DNA of 37,977 nucleotides. Origin: Bacillota bacterium. Its GTDB lineage: Bacteria > Bacillota > Proteinivoracia > UBA4975. The first letter of the stretch is position 1, and the number at the start of each line of letters is the position of its first letter. Below the pieces are notes generated by a model. That model saw nothing but the letters and a program-made list of their open reading frames with translations, did no database searches and was not told the origin of the DNA. A program made the position numbers and the translations under genes. The stretch lies in the NCBI GenBank assembly GCA_012523545.1, contig JAAYIH010000036.1, positions 1 through 37,977 of the forward strand, written 5' to 3'. Below, piece after piece: positions 24,100 to 31,180 of the stretch.

Positions 24100-25473
24100 T
24101 GCGGGCGGGTTGTATTCCCATACCGTGCCTTCCTTGGTGTCCTTAACGGTGACCCCGCGGCGGGCCAGTTCATCCCGCAATGCGTCTGCTTTGGCCCAAT
24201 TCCTGGCCGCCCGGGCCTGGTTGCGCTCTTCCAGCAGCCTGGCCAGTTCCGGGGGCAGTTCCTTCGCCACCTGAGGCGCGTTGAGGTTGAGGCCAAGGAC
24301 TGCATCGAAGCGGTCCAGCAAGGCTTTGGCGCCGGGTGAGGGAGAACGCACTGCCTCCCAGGCGTAAGCCAGGGCCAGGGGCACGTTGAGGTCGTCGTTG
24401 ATGGCGCGATGGAACCTTTCCAGCATTTGGGGAGGTGCGGGTTGTCCGTCGTCGGGCAGGTTGTTATAGCCCTGCCGCAGCCGTTCCAGAGATTTCTGGG
24501 CGGCGGCGATGCCGTCCCAGGTAAAGTTCAGGGGCGTGCGGTAATGGGCATTGAGGCAGAAATACCGGAAGGCCAGCGGCTCTATATTACGCTCCTGCAG
24601 GGTGGCAAGGGTATAAAAGTTATTCAGGCTCTTGGACATTTTGCCGCCATCCACCTGCAGAAATTCGCCGTGGAGCCAGTACCTGACCCAGGGCTTGCCT
24701 GTAAGGGCTTCGGACTGAGCAATTTCATTTTCGTGGTGAATGGGGATGTGGTCGATGCCGCCGGTGTGGATATCGATTTGCTTGCCCAGGTATTTCATGG
24801 CCATGGTGGAGCATTCGATATGCCAGCCGGGATAACCGGGTCCCCAAGGACTGGGCCACTGCATTATGTGCTCTGGCGGTGCGTCTTTCCACAGGGCAAA
24901 ATCGGCAGGGTGACGCTTGCGTTCGTCCACCGCCACCCTGGCGCCGGCTTGCAGATCCTCCAGGCGATTGCCCGACAGTTTGCCATACTCGGGGAATTTG
25001 CTGACATCAAAGTAGATGCCCTGGCCTTCAATGCGGTAGGCATAGCCTTTTTCCAAAAGCCCCTGGGTAAACTCGATCATCTCCCGGATATGGTCGGTGG
25101 CTTTGCACACTATGGTGGGTTTCTTGAGGTTGAGCAACTCCATGCTGTTCATGAAATCCCGGGTGTAAAATTCCGCCAGTTCCCAGGGCGTCTTTTTTTC
25201 CCGGCGGGCGCTTTCGGCCATCTTGTCTTCCCCTTCGTCGGCATCGGAGACCAGGTGCCCCACATCGGTGATATTCATCACGTGGGTTACTTCGTAACCG
25301 TTGTATTCCAAAACCCGGCGGAGCAGGTCGGCGAAGATGTACGAGCGCAAATTGCCGATGTGGGCATAGTCATATACGGTGGGACCGCATACGTACATGC
25401 CCGCTTTTCCCGGTTCCAGGGGAATGAACTTTTCCTTGGACCTGCTCAGGGTGTTGTAGAGCATTAAATCCAT
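24097..25473 (-). CDS. cysS: Cysteinyl-tRNA synthetase
   Basis: 458 residues, class I synthetase charging tRNA-Cys. [13 protein letters not shown] supplies the zinc-ligand Cys29 and the HIGH-like HIGN (38-41). PGWHIECS and HHENE supply the remaining zinc ligands. KMSKS is at 278-282. The C-terminal DALR/anticodon part is complete and ends in a basic tail. ATG 25473 follows GGAGGTG (25486-25480) after a 33-base gap from glycerate kinase, so the pair is likely an operon driven from the promoter at 26694-26722. No cysE or cysteine T-box is visible. Confidence 0.96.
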   Translation of the reverse strand: MDLMLYNTLSRSKEKFIPLEPGKAGMYVCGPTVYDYAHIGNLRSYIFADLLRRVLEYNGYEVTHVMNITDVGHLVSDADEGEDKMAESARREKKTPWELAEFYTRDFMNSMELLNLKKPTIVCKATDHIREMIEFTQGLLEKGYAYRIEGQGIYFDVSKFPEYGKLSGNRLEDLQAGARVAVDERKRHPADFALWKDAPPEHIMQWPSPWGPGYPGWHIECSTMAMKYLGKQIDIHTGGIDHIPIHHENEIAQSEALTGKPWVRYWLHGEFLQVDGGKMSKSLNNFYTLATLQERNIEPLAFRYFCLNAHYRTPLNFTWDGIAAAQKSLERLRQGYNNLPDDGQPAPPQMLERFHRAINDDLNVPLALAYAWEAVRSPSPGAKALLDRFDAVLGLNLNAPQVAKELPPELARLLEERNQARAARNWAKADALRDELARRGVTVKDTKEGTVWEYNPPA

Positions 25474-25506
25474 AAGTACACCTCCTTGAGCCCTTATTAT
25501 AAGTTT

Positions 25507-26646
25507 TTAGCAGTCCTTTGGCAAGGTCAGCAGCAGGCGCAACACCCGGGCTGCCGTTTCTGTCAGAAGTTGCCGGGCGTTGGCCATGGCTTCTTCCCGG
25601 GTCATGGGGCCGGACACAATGGGAACTGCCGCCTGGATTCCGGCGGCATGCACCGCCTGGTACCCTTCGCCCAGGGCGCCGCAAAGGGCAATGACGGGCA
25701 CTCCCCTTTCCCGGGCCGCTCTGGCTACGCCGGACAAAGCTTTGCCCATGACCGACTGGGCGTCAATTTTTCCCTCGCCGGTGATGACCAAAGCGGCGTT
25801 TTTAAGATGTTCCGGAAACTGGAGGGTCTCCAGGACCAATTCAATGCCGGGGCGCAGGTTGATCCGGGCGACGAGGCTTAAACCCGCCGCCAATCCCCCT
25901 GCAGCGCCGCTGCCGGGAAAGGAGGAAATGTCCTTGCCCAAATCCCGGTGGGCAATCCTGGCCAGGTTGTCCAGGGCCTTTTCCAGGACTTCCACCATGG
26001 CGGCATCGGCGCCCTTTTGGGGGGCAAAGACCCGGGAAGCGCCCCGGGGTCCCAAAAGCGGGTTGTCGACATCGCAGGCCACGTCCACAACCACATCAAC
26101 CAAACGCGGGTCGACGCCGGAAATGTCCAGTTTGGCCAGTTCCAGCAATCCCCGGGGGGTTGGGGGCACAGTCCGGCCCCGGGCGTCCAGGAATTTAACG
26201 CCCAGGGCGGCAAGGGCGCCGGCCCCGCCGTCGTTGGTAGCGCTGCCGCCAAGGCCGAGCAAAATGCGGGGACAACCCTGGTCCAGGGCGGCTATTATCA
26301 GCTCGCCGGTGCCCAGGGTGCTGGCATCCATGGGGTTGCGCTGCTGAGGCGGAACCAGGGGCAAACCGGAAGCAGCGGCCATTTCCAGTACGGCGGTGCC
26401 ATCCCGGAGAATTCCCCAGGAGGCGCGGACGGGATCGCCCAAAGGCCCGGTTACTTCGGTGCTCATTACCTGGCCCCGTCCATCCCGGACCAGGGCGGCG
26501 ACGGTGCCTTCACCGCCGTCGGCGATAGGCAACAGCATAACTTCAGCCCCGGGCAGCACGGCCTTTATGCCCTGGGCGATGGCCTGAGCTGCTTCCGCGG
26601 CACCCAGGCTTTCTTTAAAGGAATCCGGGGCGACGATAATTTTCAA
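25507..26646 (-). CDS. Glycerate kinase (GarK/GlxK family)
   Basis: 379 residues, glycerate kinase type 1. It phosphorylates D-glycerate with ATP, giving 2- or 3-phosphoglycerate depending on subgroup. Motifs are IVAPDSFKESLGAAEAAQAI at the N-terminus, LPIADGGEGT (residues about 40-49), LGLGGSATNDGGAGALAALG and VITGEGKIDAQS. TTG 26646 follows GGAGGAG (26658-26652), giving the conserved N-terminus. It is the first gene of the operon with cysS; a link to cysteine charging is not obvious, while serine and glycerate metabolism may be the common ground. Confidence 0.94.
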   Translation of the reverse strand: MKIIVAPDSFKESLGAAEAAQAIAQGIKAVLPGAEVMLLPIADGGEGTVAALVRDGRGQVMSTEVTGPLGDPVRASWGILRDGTAVLEMAAASGLPLVPPQQRNPMDASTLGTGELIIAALDQGCPRILLGLGGSATNDGGAGALAALGVKFLDARGRTVPPTPRGLLELAKLDISGVDPRLVDVVVDVACDVDNPLLGPRGASRVFAPQKGADAAMVEVLEKALDNLARIAHRDLGKDISSFPGSGAAGGLAAGLSLVARINLRPGIELVLETLQFPEHLKNAALVITGEGKIDAQSVMGKALSGVARAARERGVPVIALCGALGEGYQAVHAAGIQAAVPIVSGPMTREEAMANARQLLTETAARVLRLLLTLPKDC

Positions 26647-26693
26647 GATACTCCTCCTCTGCCTAATCCGAGTCAGTCACTATGCTTTAGCTG

Positions 26694-26722
26694 ATTATAA
26701 CAATGAAGGATTTTTCTGTCAA
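26694..26722 (-). promoter_or_regulatory. Sigma-A promoter of the glycerate kinase-cysS operon
   Basis: On the minus strand a perfect TTGACA (26722-26717) and a perfect TATAAT (26699-26694) are separated by 17 bases. Confidence 0.87.
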
Positions 26723-26736
26723 TAAACCGCCTTCCG

Positions 26737-26764
26737 TTGAATTCAGTCCTGCTTTTTGTATAAT
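26737..26764 (+). promoter_or_regulatory. Sigma-A promoter of the membrane-anchored hypothetical gene
   Basis: TTGAAT (26737-26742) and TATAAT (26759-26764) are 16 bases apart, about 70 bases before the coding start. It is divergent from the glycerate kinase promoter. Confidence 0.72.
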
Positions 26765-26840
26765 GATAAAGGGTTTAAACGCCGTTTGTCGAATTAACTT
26801 GTAAATATCATTTGTTTGCAGCGAAGAGGGGATGAAAGGG

Positions 26841-27263
26841 ATGTCCAAACGCAAATATCTGTTTATAGCCCTGGGCGGGGTCGTTGTGCTGGCCCTGGTT
26901 GCAACGGCAGTTTGGCTGACTTCAGAGCGGTCGCCGGAAGAAACCGTGGAAATTTACCTGCGCGCCCTGAAAAAAGGGGATGCCGCCAAGGTGGTCAGTC
27001 TGGCTGACCCGCAATATTTGAAAAATGTCGCTGAAATTTATGAAATGGAGCTCAGGGAATATAAGCAGTATATCATACGGAATTTCGACAGTGCATACTG
27101 GCAGGTAGATTTCCACTGGGAAATCGACGAGGCCAAGATTACCGGCGATCAAGCCTGGGTTTCTGGGACGGTGTTTGTCGGCGAGAAAGACTCAGCTGAG
27201 TTCAATGTGCATCTGGTTAAGCGCGGAAGAAAATGGTATCTGGATCCAACAGGGGTACAGTAA
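26841..27263 (+). CDS. Membrane-anchored hypothetical protein
   Basis: 140 residues. A short basic N-terminus (MSKRKY) is followed by one membrane helix (about residues 6-25), then an extracytoplasmic domain beginning SPEETVEIYLRALKKGDAAKVVSLADPQYL, which resembles NTF2-like/DUF4878 proteins (helical start, later beta strands such as GDQAWVSGTVFVG and FNVHLVKRGRKWYLD). No lipobox Cys is present. ATG 26841 has GAGGGG (26826-26831) at good distance and is preferred over ATG 26832, which overlaps that site. Single gene with its own promoter and terminator; function unknown. Confidence 0.8.
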   Translation: MSKRKYLFIALGGVVVLALVATAVWLTSERSPEETVEIYLRALKKGDAAKVVSLADPQYLKNVAEIYEMELREYKQYIIRNFDSAYWQVDFHWEIDEAKITGDQAWVSGTVFVGEKDSAEFNVHLVKRGRKWYLDPTGVQ

Positions 27264-27331
27264 TCTGACCTTGTATCCGATTGCCGCGAGTGGTGACAGC
27301 GGCAGTATGTAATGGAAAAGGTGTCAGCATC

Positions 27332-27358
27332 AGCGCCCGGGAGGCCCGGGCGCTTTTT
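27332..27358 (+). terminator. Strong intrinsic terminator
   Basis: AGCGCCCGGG (27332-27341) pairs perfectly with CCCGGGCGCT (27345-27354) around AGG, followed by a T run. It lies about 70 bases after the hypothetical gene; the rest of the gap up to tRNA-Val shows no gene. Confidence 0.92.
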
Positions 27359-27483
27359 CAACGGTCGCCGCCAGACTGTTAAATTCTGCCGGGGGAGGAT
27401 ATTAACTGTTGCCGGCAAAGGAAAAGACAATCGGCGGACAGTGGCCGCAGCGGTGCAAAAAGGAGTATCCAGGCAAAGACATC

Positions 27484-27513
27484 TTGAATTCATGATTCCG
27501 GTGGTGGTATAAT
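27484..27513 (+). promoter_or_regulatory. Sigma-A promoter of tRNA-Val
   Basis: TTGAAT (27484-27489) and TATAAT (27508-27513) are 18 bases apart, with the -10 ending 9 bases before the mature tRNA. Confidence 0.72.
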
Positions 27514-27521
27514 ATTGCCAC

Positions 27522-27596
27522 GGGGTTGTAGCTCAGCGGGAGAGCGCTTGACTCACATTCAAGAGGCCGCAGGTTCGAACCCTGCCAGCCCCACCA
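27522..27596 (+). tRNA. tRNA-Val (CAC)
   Basis: Acceptor GGGGTTG/CAGCCCC, D arm GCTC/GAGC, anticodon stem CTTGA/TCAAG with loop CTCACAT (anticodon CAC at 27554-27556), T arm GCAGG-TTCGAAC-CCTGC, discriminator A and encoded CCA. No repeat of its 3' end was noticed further right, so there is no sign that it serves as an attachment site. Confidence 0.95.
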
Positions 27597-27601
27597 TTAG
27601 T

Positions 27602-27645
27602 AAATAAAGCCGCAGGATATTTCACCGCTGCGGCTTTATTTATTT
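27602..27645 (+). terminator. Terminator of tRNA-Val
   Basis: AAATAAAGCCGCAG (27602-27615) pairs with CTGCGGCTTTATTT (27628-27641) around a 12-base loop, followed by Ts. Located 5 bases after the tRNA. Confidence 0.85.
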
Positions 27646-27656
27646 GTGATTCTTAA

Positions 27657-27705
27657 AGACTCCCGGAATCCTGTATAAAAAACTGTTTTCCCATTGCGGG
27701 AGTCT
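27657..27705. repeat. 9-bp inverted repeat before the sigma gene
   Basis: AGACTCCCG (27657-27665) and CGGGAGTCT (27697-27705) are exact reverse complements with 31 bases between them. A TATAAA at 27674-27679 lies inside. It may be an operator or a hairpin in the leader of the ECF sigma gene; nothing proves either. Confidence 0.45.
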
Positions 27706-27741
27706 AATAGGTTAAAGAAGAGAAAGGGTGAGGAGCAGGCA

Positions 27742-28261
27742 GTGGATACGGTTAGTTTGGTGAGCAGCGCGCGCCGCGGCAACGACGACGCATTTTACCA
27801 GCTGATTGAACAACGCAAGCATTTACTGTACAGGACGGCATATGCCTATGTGAAAAACCGCGAAGATGCAATGGATATTGTCGGCGATACCGTGTACAAA
27901 GCATACAAATCCCTGCGGAAGCTGAAAGAGCCGGCTTTTTTCAACACCTGGCTGACCAGAATTTTGATTAACTGCTGCCTGGACCACCTGAAAAAAACAG
28001 AGACCCGCATCACTGGTTCTGGAGATTGCCGATGTCGCGGAGCCGGTTGCGGATTGTGCCGAGAAAATCGACCTGCGTCGGGCTGTCGATAACCTGGACG
28101 CCAAGTGCCGGACGGTAATAATCCTAAAGTACTACCACGATCTAACCATCAGGGAAGTGGCGGAAGTAATGCAATGCCCTCAGGGCACTATTAAGACATG
28201 GCTCCACCGGGCGCTGGACAATCTGCGTGCGGATTTAAAGGAGGATTGGCTCAATGTCTAA
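27742..28261 (+). pseudogene. ECF sigma factor gene (SigV/SigX-like), frameshifted
   Basis: The GTG at 27742, after GTGAGGAG (27728-27735), opens a sigma-70 region 2 (RGNDDAFYQLIEQRKHLLYRTAYAYVKNREDAMDIVGDTVYKAYKSL and a region ending in LKK, residues about 10-85). After an A7 run (27991-27997) the frame is lost and ends at 28092. The +1 frame then encodes a complete region 4: NLDAKCRTVIILKYYHDLTIREVAEV followed by a CPQGTIKTWLHRALDNL helix-turn-helix, stopping at 28259-28261. Removing one A from the run restores a continuous 172-residue protein. This may be a true mutation, slippage at the A7 tract or a sequencing error. The adjacent anti-sigma gene is also damaged, which favours real decay. 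Confidence 0.85.
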
Positions 28262-28642
28262 TGCTCTCAGGAAAGAGTTGGAAAATATCCCGGTTCCCCA
28301 TGAGCTGGATATGAAAATCGAGCAGGCCATCCGCAGGGGGAAAAGGGCCATGACAACCGGCCGGATTCTTAAGCCATTGGCTGCGGTTATTCTGCTTATC
28401 TTCTGGCGGAAACTGCAGAAGTGGGGGATGAGCAATTTTTGTGGATGGAGCACACTGTTCATGACCTGTCAGGCAACCCTTATAAAGTTACAACAGGACA
28501 CATCGATCAAGAGGGACGAAGCAAGCGATACAGCATCGGCTTTGATGCCGGGCAGGATGTCCCTTCGGTGGTTAAGGTCAGCGTCATGGGGATATCCAGG
28601 GGCATTATGAAACCGGTTCAGGTACAATTGAAAATGAAATAG
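28254..28642 (+). pseudogene. Remnant of an anti-sigma factor (DUF4179-like)
   Basis: ATG 28254 overlaps the sigma stop and follows AAGGAGG (28238-28244). The first 50 residues (RKELENIPVPHELDMKIEQAIRRG and then a membrane helix LKPLAAVILLI) look like the cytoplasmic anchor of DUF4179-type anti-sigma factors. Near 28405 the sequence jumps: another frame encodes GDEQFLWMEHTVHDLSGNPYKVT...VQLKMK, like the end of the extracytoplasmic domain, stopping at 28640-28642. Full-length relatives have several hundred residues, so most of the middle appears deleted and the ends are out of frame. A nonsense tail of the first frame runs to 28610. Confidence 0.65.
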
Positions 28643-28893
28643 ATGCAGATGCGGGACGGGTTGCTCCGCGCCTGGCAATACTGTTCATTAACCCAAATCA
28701 GCTTACAGATGAACAGCCGCACTAAATTTGAGGCCGTTTGGTCCTTTCTAGTCCGCGACCGGGCTCCGGATGTGGTAAGGCGTGGTGTGCCGCGCCCATT
28801 CCGCAATCTCCCAAGGATACGTGTTTTTGCGTCACACCTCCTTTATCTGCAGTCGCATATAGTACGTACAGACTACAGGAAAGGAGAGAGCTG
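28643..28893 (+). other. 250-base gap without a convincing gene
   Basis: No frame has a clear ribosome site plus a family signature. An 83-codon frame covers the gap but reads as Arg-rich and unconserved. A short stretch in another frame, RLAILFINPNQLTDEQPH, ending at about 28718, could be a gene fragment. The gap may be debris of the deletion that damaged the anti-sigma gene. Confidence 0.4.
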
Positions 28894-29316
28894 ATGCTGA
28901 GTTCTGACAGACGGAAGCAGGACTATGGGCCGCATCCTTTTGTAACCAATATCCGTGAGGCTGCAGTCCGGAATGACAATTACCGCACTGCCCTGTGGAC
29001 GGGGACCCACCTGCAACTTACCCTGATGAGCATCAATGTGGAAGATGATATAGGGTTGGAGATGCATCCCGACGTCGACCAGTTTATTCGCATTGAACAG
29101 GGCGAAGGGTTCGTCGTCATGGGGGACAGCCCCGACAATTTGAATTTTCGGCACTGGGTTAGCGATGATGATGTCATCTTGATACCGGCCGGGCAGTGGC
29201 ATAACCTGATTAACACAGGCCGCGTGCCCCTTAAGCTTTATTCCATCTACGCGCCGCCCGAGCATCCCCACGGCACGGTCCATGAGACAAAAGCAGACGC
29301 CCAGGAAAACCAATAA
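28894..29316 (+). CDS. Cupin domain protein
   Basis: 140 residues, single cupin barrel. Motif 1 is GLEMHPDVDQFIRIEQGEGFVVMG (split over residues about 50-73) and motif 2 is IPAGQWHNLINTG; the first metal motif is unusual (H-P-D-V-D instead of HxH), while the second keeps G(x)2H(x)3N. After the barrel comes YAPPEHPHGTVH, a common end in this subgroup. It resembles cupins annotated as mannose-6-phosphate isomerase-like, but no substrate can be assigned. ATG 28894 follows AAAGGAGAGAG (28879-28889); upstream extension in frame has no support. Confidence 0.88.
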   Translation: MLSSDRRKQDYGPHPFVTNIREAAVRNDNYRTALWTGTHLQLTLMSINVEDDIGLEMHPDVDQFIRIEQGEGFVVMGDSPDNLNFRHWVSDDDVILIPAGQWHNLINTGRVPLKLYSIYAPPEHPHGTVHETKADAQENQ

Positions 29317-29321
29317 TTATG

Positions 29322-29356
29322 AGCCATGAGTGCAGCTCTGCACATCATGGCTTTTG
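29322..29356 (+). terminator. Probable terminator after the cupin gene
   Basis: AGCCATGA (29322-29329) pairs with TCATGGCT (29345-29352), extended inside by GTGCAG/CTGCAC, and is followed by four Ts. Confidence 0.65.
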
Positions 29357-29465
29357 TGCTCAATCGGGGGATTCAGTGGGGGAAAAGGGTGATTAATTAT
29401 ACGGATTGTTTCTGGCGGAGGGCGAATAGTATTCAACAGCAGGGCGCGCCGGTTGCAGGGTGATT

Positions 29466-29491
29466 GCCCTGGTGGCGGGCCCTGGTGGCGG
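29466..29491. repeat. 13-bp tandem duplication
   Basis: GCCCTGGTGGCGG occurs twice in direct succession (29466-29478 and 29479-29491) in the 320-base gap between the cupin and the BrxF-like gene. Its role is unknown. A 7-bp inverted repeat CAGGCAG/CTGCCTG (29516-29522, 29536-29542) follows. Confidence 0.7.
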
Positions 29492-29575
29492 GGAGCGAAT
29501 ATGAGGGGCGATAGTCAGGCAGGAAGTGGAAAAATCTGCCTGCGGGATTTTTCGCCAATTATTCTTTGCCGAATT

Positions 29576-29603
29576 AAAGGAATAAGAGGAGGCAAGGGCG
29601 AAT
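29576..29603 (+). promoter_or_regulatory. Candidate sigma-H promoter of the BrxF-like gene
   Basis: AAAGGAATA (29576-29584) matches RNAGGAWWW completely and GGCGAAT (29597-29603) matches RNNGAAT completely, with a 12-base spacer. The predicted start is about 25 bases before the TTG start. Confidence 0.55.
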
Positions 29604-29636
29604 ACTGTACTAACCAAGTATGGGAGGTGTTGCGGG

Positions 29637-30095
29637 TTGCACTCTAAAACGCTGCAAGACAGTATCACTCACTCTTTTGCGGCTGACCGCAGGGTGGTCC
29701 TGCTGGTTGGCCCGCCAGGTTGCGGAAAAAGCCGGTTTTTGCGGGAACTTCCGGACGTCAGCATCGTCAATGTGGGCAAAGATTTGCCCCGGGAACTGAT
29801 TCCGATTCCCGAGGCAGAGCGGGGAGAAAAGGCTGTGGCTGTGCTTACGGAACTGATTGCCAACCTTGCCCATCCGGTTGTGGTATTGGATAACATCGGG
29901 CTGTTGCTGAACCCCCGCCTGAATTTGGACATCTGGGCCGTTCTGGACCAACTCAGCGCTGTCAAGCGGCTGATTGTAGCCTGGACGGGAAAGGTGGACG
30001 GCGATAGAATTCAGTGGGGTGAACCCGGAGTTCCAGGGCATCTGGTCATGAGTTTGGAGAACTGTCCTGCCAGCATCGTGGAGATGAAAGTCTGA
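29637..30095 (+). CDS. BrxF-like small P-loop NTPase (stand-alone)
   Basis: 152 residues. A Walker A VGPPGCGKS (residues 24-32) follows 20 N-terminal residues. SIVNVGKDLPRELI (42-55) and the Walker B VVVLDNIGLLLNP (81-93) come next, then LSAVKRLIVAWTGKVDGDRIQWGEPGVPGHLVM. This succession (INV, LDNIE-like, VAWTG, PGHP-like) and the length match BrxF, the small ATPase of type 3 BREX phage-defence systems. No brxC, pglX, pglZ or other BREX gene lies in the window, so it may have a different role. TTG 29637 follows GGGAGGTG (29622-29629). A sigma-H-like promoter precedes it and two hairpins follow. Confidence 0.7.
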   Translation: MHSKTLQDSITHSFAADRRVVLLVGPPGCGKSRFLRELPDVSIVNVGKDLPRELIPIPEAERGEKAVAVLTELIANLAHPVVVLDNIGLLLNPRLNLDIWAVLDQLSAVKRLIVAWTGKVDGDRIQWGEPGVPGHLVMSLENCPASIVEMKV

Positions 30096-30110
30096 GATAT
30101 TTATATACAG

Positions 30111-30174
30111 GGGCGGAGCTTTTCCGCCCGTTATGTTGCATGTCCGGCCGCGGTTTTAACCGTGGTTTTGTTTT
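30111..30174 (+). terminator. Two hairpins after the BrxF-like gene
   Basis: First hairpin GGGCGGA/TCCGCCC (30111-30117 with 30123-30129) has a poor T tail. The second, CCGCGGTT/AACCGTGG (30148-30155 with 30158-30165), is followed by TTTTGTTTT (30166-30174) and is the more credible terminator. Confidence 0.6.
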
Positions 30175-30242
30175 ATGTTGCGGGGAGAAGGTAAAGGCCG
30201 GAGGAGACTTGGCCTCCATTTTCCATAATTGCTGCCCGGAAG

Positions 30243-30269
30243 GCAGGGAAATATTGCCTGAGCGAGAAT
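30243..30269 (+). promoter_or_regulatory. Weak sigma-H-like promoter before the kinase-like gene
   Basis: GCAGGGAAA (30243-30251) and CGAGAAT (30263-30269) are 11 bases apart; each half has one mismatch to the sigma-H consensus. A TATTAT overlaps downstream, so a different sigma factor is possible. Confidence 0.3.
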
Positions 30270-30308
30270 ATTATAAGGGTGGCGACAGTTGGATGGGGGT
30301 GCAGACAA

Positions 30309-31136
30309 GTGAGCATGCCGGCACTGCTAAGGGTATACAGGGACTACATCCGCCAGGCGGGCTTTGTTCGGTTTGAGCAGCCCCATTGCACTGTGTACGT
30401 TGCGCCTGCGGCAAAGCCTTTGCTCCGCCAGCACAAGGCTATGGAGTTGTTGCGCCATCTGGACGTGGCTCCCCGGCCGGGCAGGATCCAGCCCCTGCGG
30501 GGCCTTTGGGTCATGACGGCTTGCCACCGCAGGCTTTCCGAGCTCATGCCGGTGTGGCAGAGGCAGAGCCGGCAGGGCAAGATAGAGCTGATCAGGCGCC
30601 TGGGGGCAACGTTGGGGATGGTCCATTCCCAGCGTCACTCGGGAACCGGCGACATTGTCGCGCCGGGCACCCGGCCCATTGGTCATTACCTGTTGGGCCT
30701 GGCGCGCAAATACCATGCCCTGGCGCGGGGAGAACGGGCGCCTTTTCAGGTGCGGGAAATTGCCGCCGCAATAACCGGCCTTTGGGATAACGGAGGCGGC
30801 ACGCTGACGGGCAACTGGCGAGGTTTCCCGCCGGTGCGGATTTGGGACAGCGGACTCATGATTATGGATTTGTCCCGGGCCAGCTACTCGGAACCCCTTT
30901 TGGATTTGGTAAATCTCCGTCCCCAGGTCATAGGCCTGGACGATATCGCATTCTTCTGGGAATACTTTCTGCAGGGCTATTGCGCCACCGGCGAACTGCC
31001 CGCCAACTGGCGGCAAAAGCTTGAGGTGCTCTACAAGCTCAAAGTTCTCCAGGCACTGGCCGAGGGCCGTTACCGCAAAGAAGCCATGGATGACTGGCAG
31101 AGCCGGTGGTGGGAGCAATACGACAACTACATTTAA
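30309..31136 (+). CDS. Degenerate kinase-like (APH/CotS fold?) protein
   Basis: 275 residues. The pattern recalls aminoglycoside phosphotransferase/CotS-type kinases: an N-terminal lobe with RQHKAMELLRHLDV, a central IRRLGATLGMVHSQRHSGTGD where a catalytic-loop neighbourhood would be, and MIMDLSRASYSEPLLDLVNL resembling the DFD-like metal motif with its downstream Asp. The canonical HGDLHxxN catalytic loop is not visible, so it may be an inactive member. CotS-type proteins occur in spore coats, but that role is only a suggestion. GTG 30309 follows GGGGGT (30295-30300); an earlier GTG at 30279 overlaps its own ribosome site. Confidence 0.55.
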   Translation: MSMPALLRVYRDYIRQAGFVRFEQPHCTVYVAPAAKPLLRQHKAMELLRHLDVAPRPGRIQPLRGLWVMTACHRRLSELMPVWQRQSRQGKIELIRRLGATLGMVHSQRHSGTGDIVAPGTRPIGHYLLGLARKYHALARGERAPFQVREIAAAITGLWDNGGGTLTGNWRGFPPVRIWDSGLMIMDLSRASYSEPLLDLVNLRPQVIGLDDIAFFWEYFLQGYCATGELPANWRQKLEVLYKLKVLQALAEGRYRKEAMDDWQSRWWEQYDNYI

Positions 31137-31180
31137 GTGCATACAGCGAAATATGTACCTTGGAGAAATGAGGTGAAAGG

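Noticed and set aside
24409-25467. 352-codon antisense frame over cysS
   Set aside because: Shadow of a well-supported synthetase gene; no ribosome site or domain.
27149-27493. 114-codon minus frame between the hypothetical gene and tRNA-Val
   Set aside because: It crosses a strong terminator and the end of the plus-strand gene, and has no ribosome site or family.
29393-29668. 91-codon minus frame in the cupin-BrxF gap
   Set aside because: No ribosome site and composition like random GC-rich sequence; it also covers the tandem repeat.
27522-31136. Integrative element inserted at tRNA-Val
   Set aside because: The content looks accessory, but no integrase and no repeat of the tRNA 3' end were seen, so an attachment site cannot be claimed.
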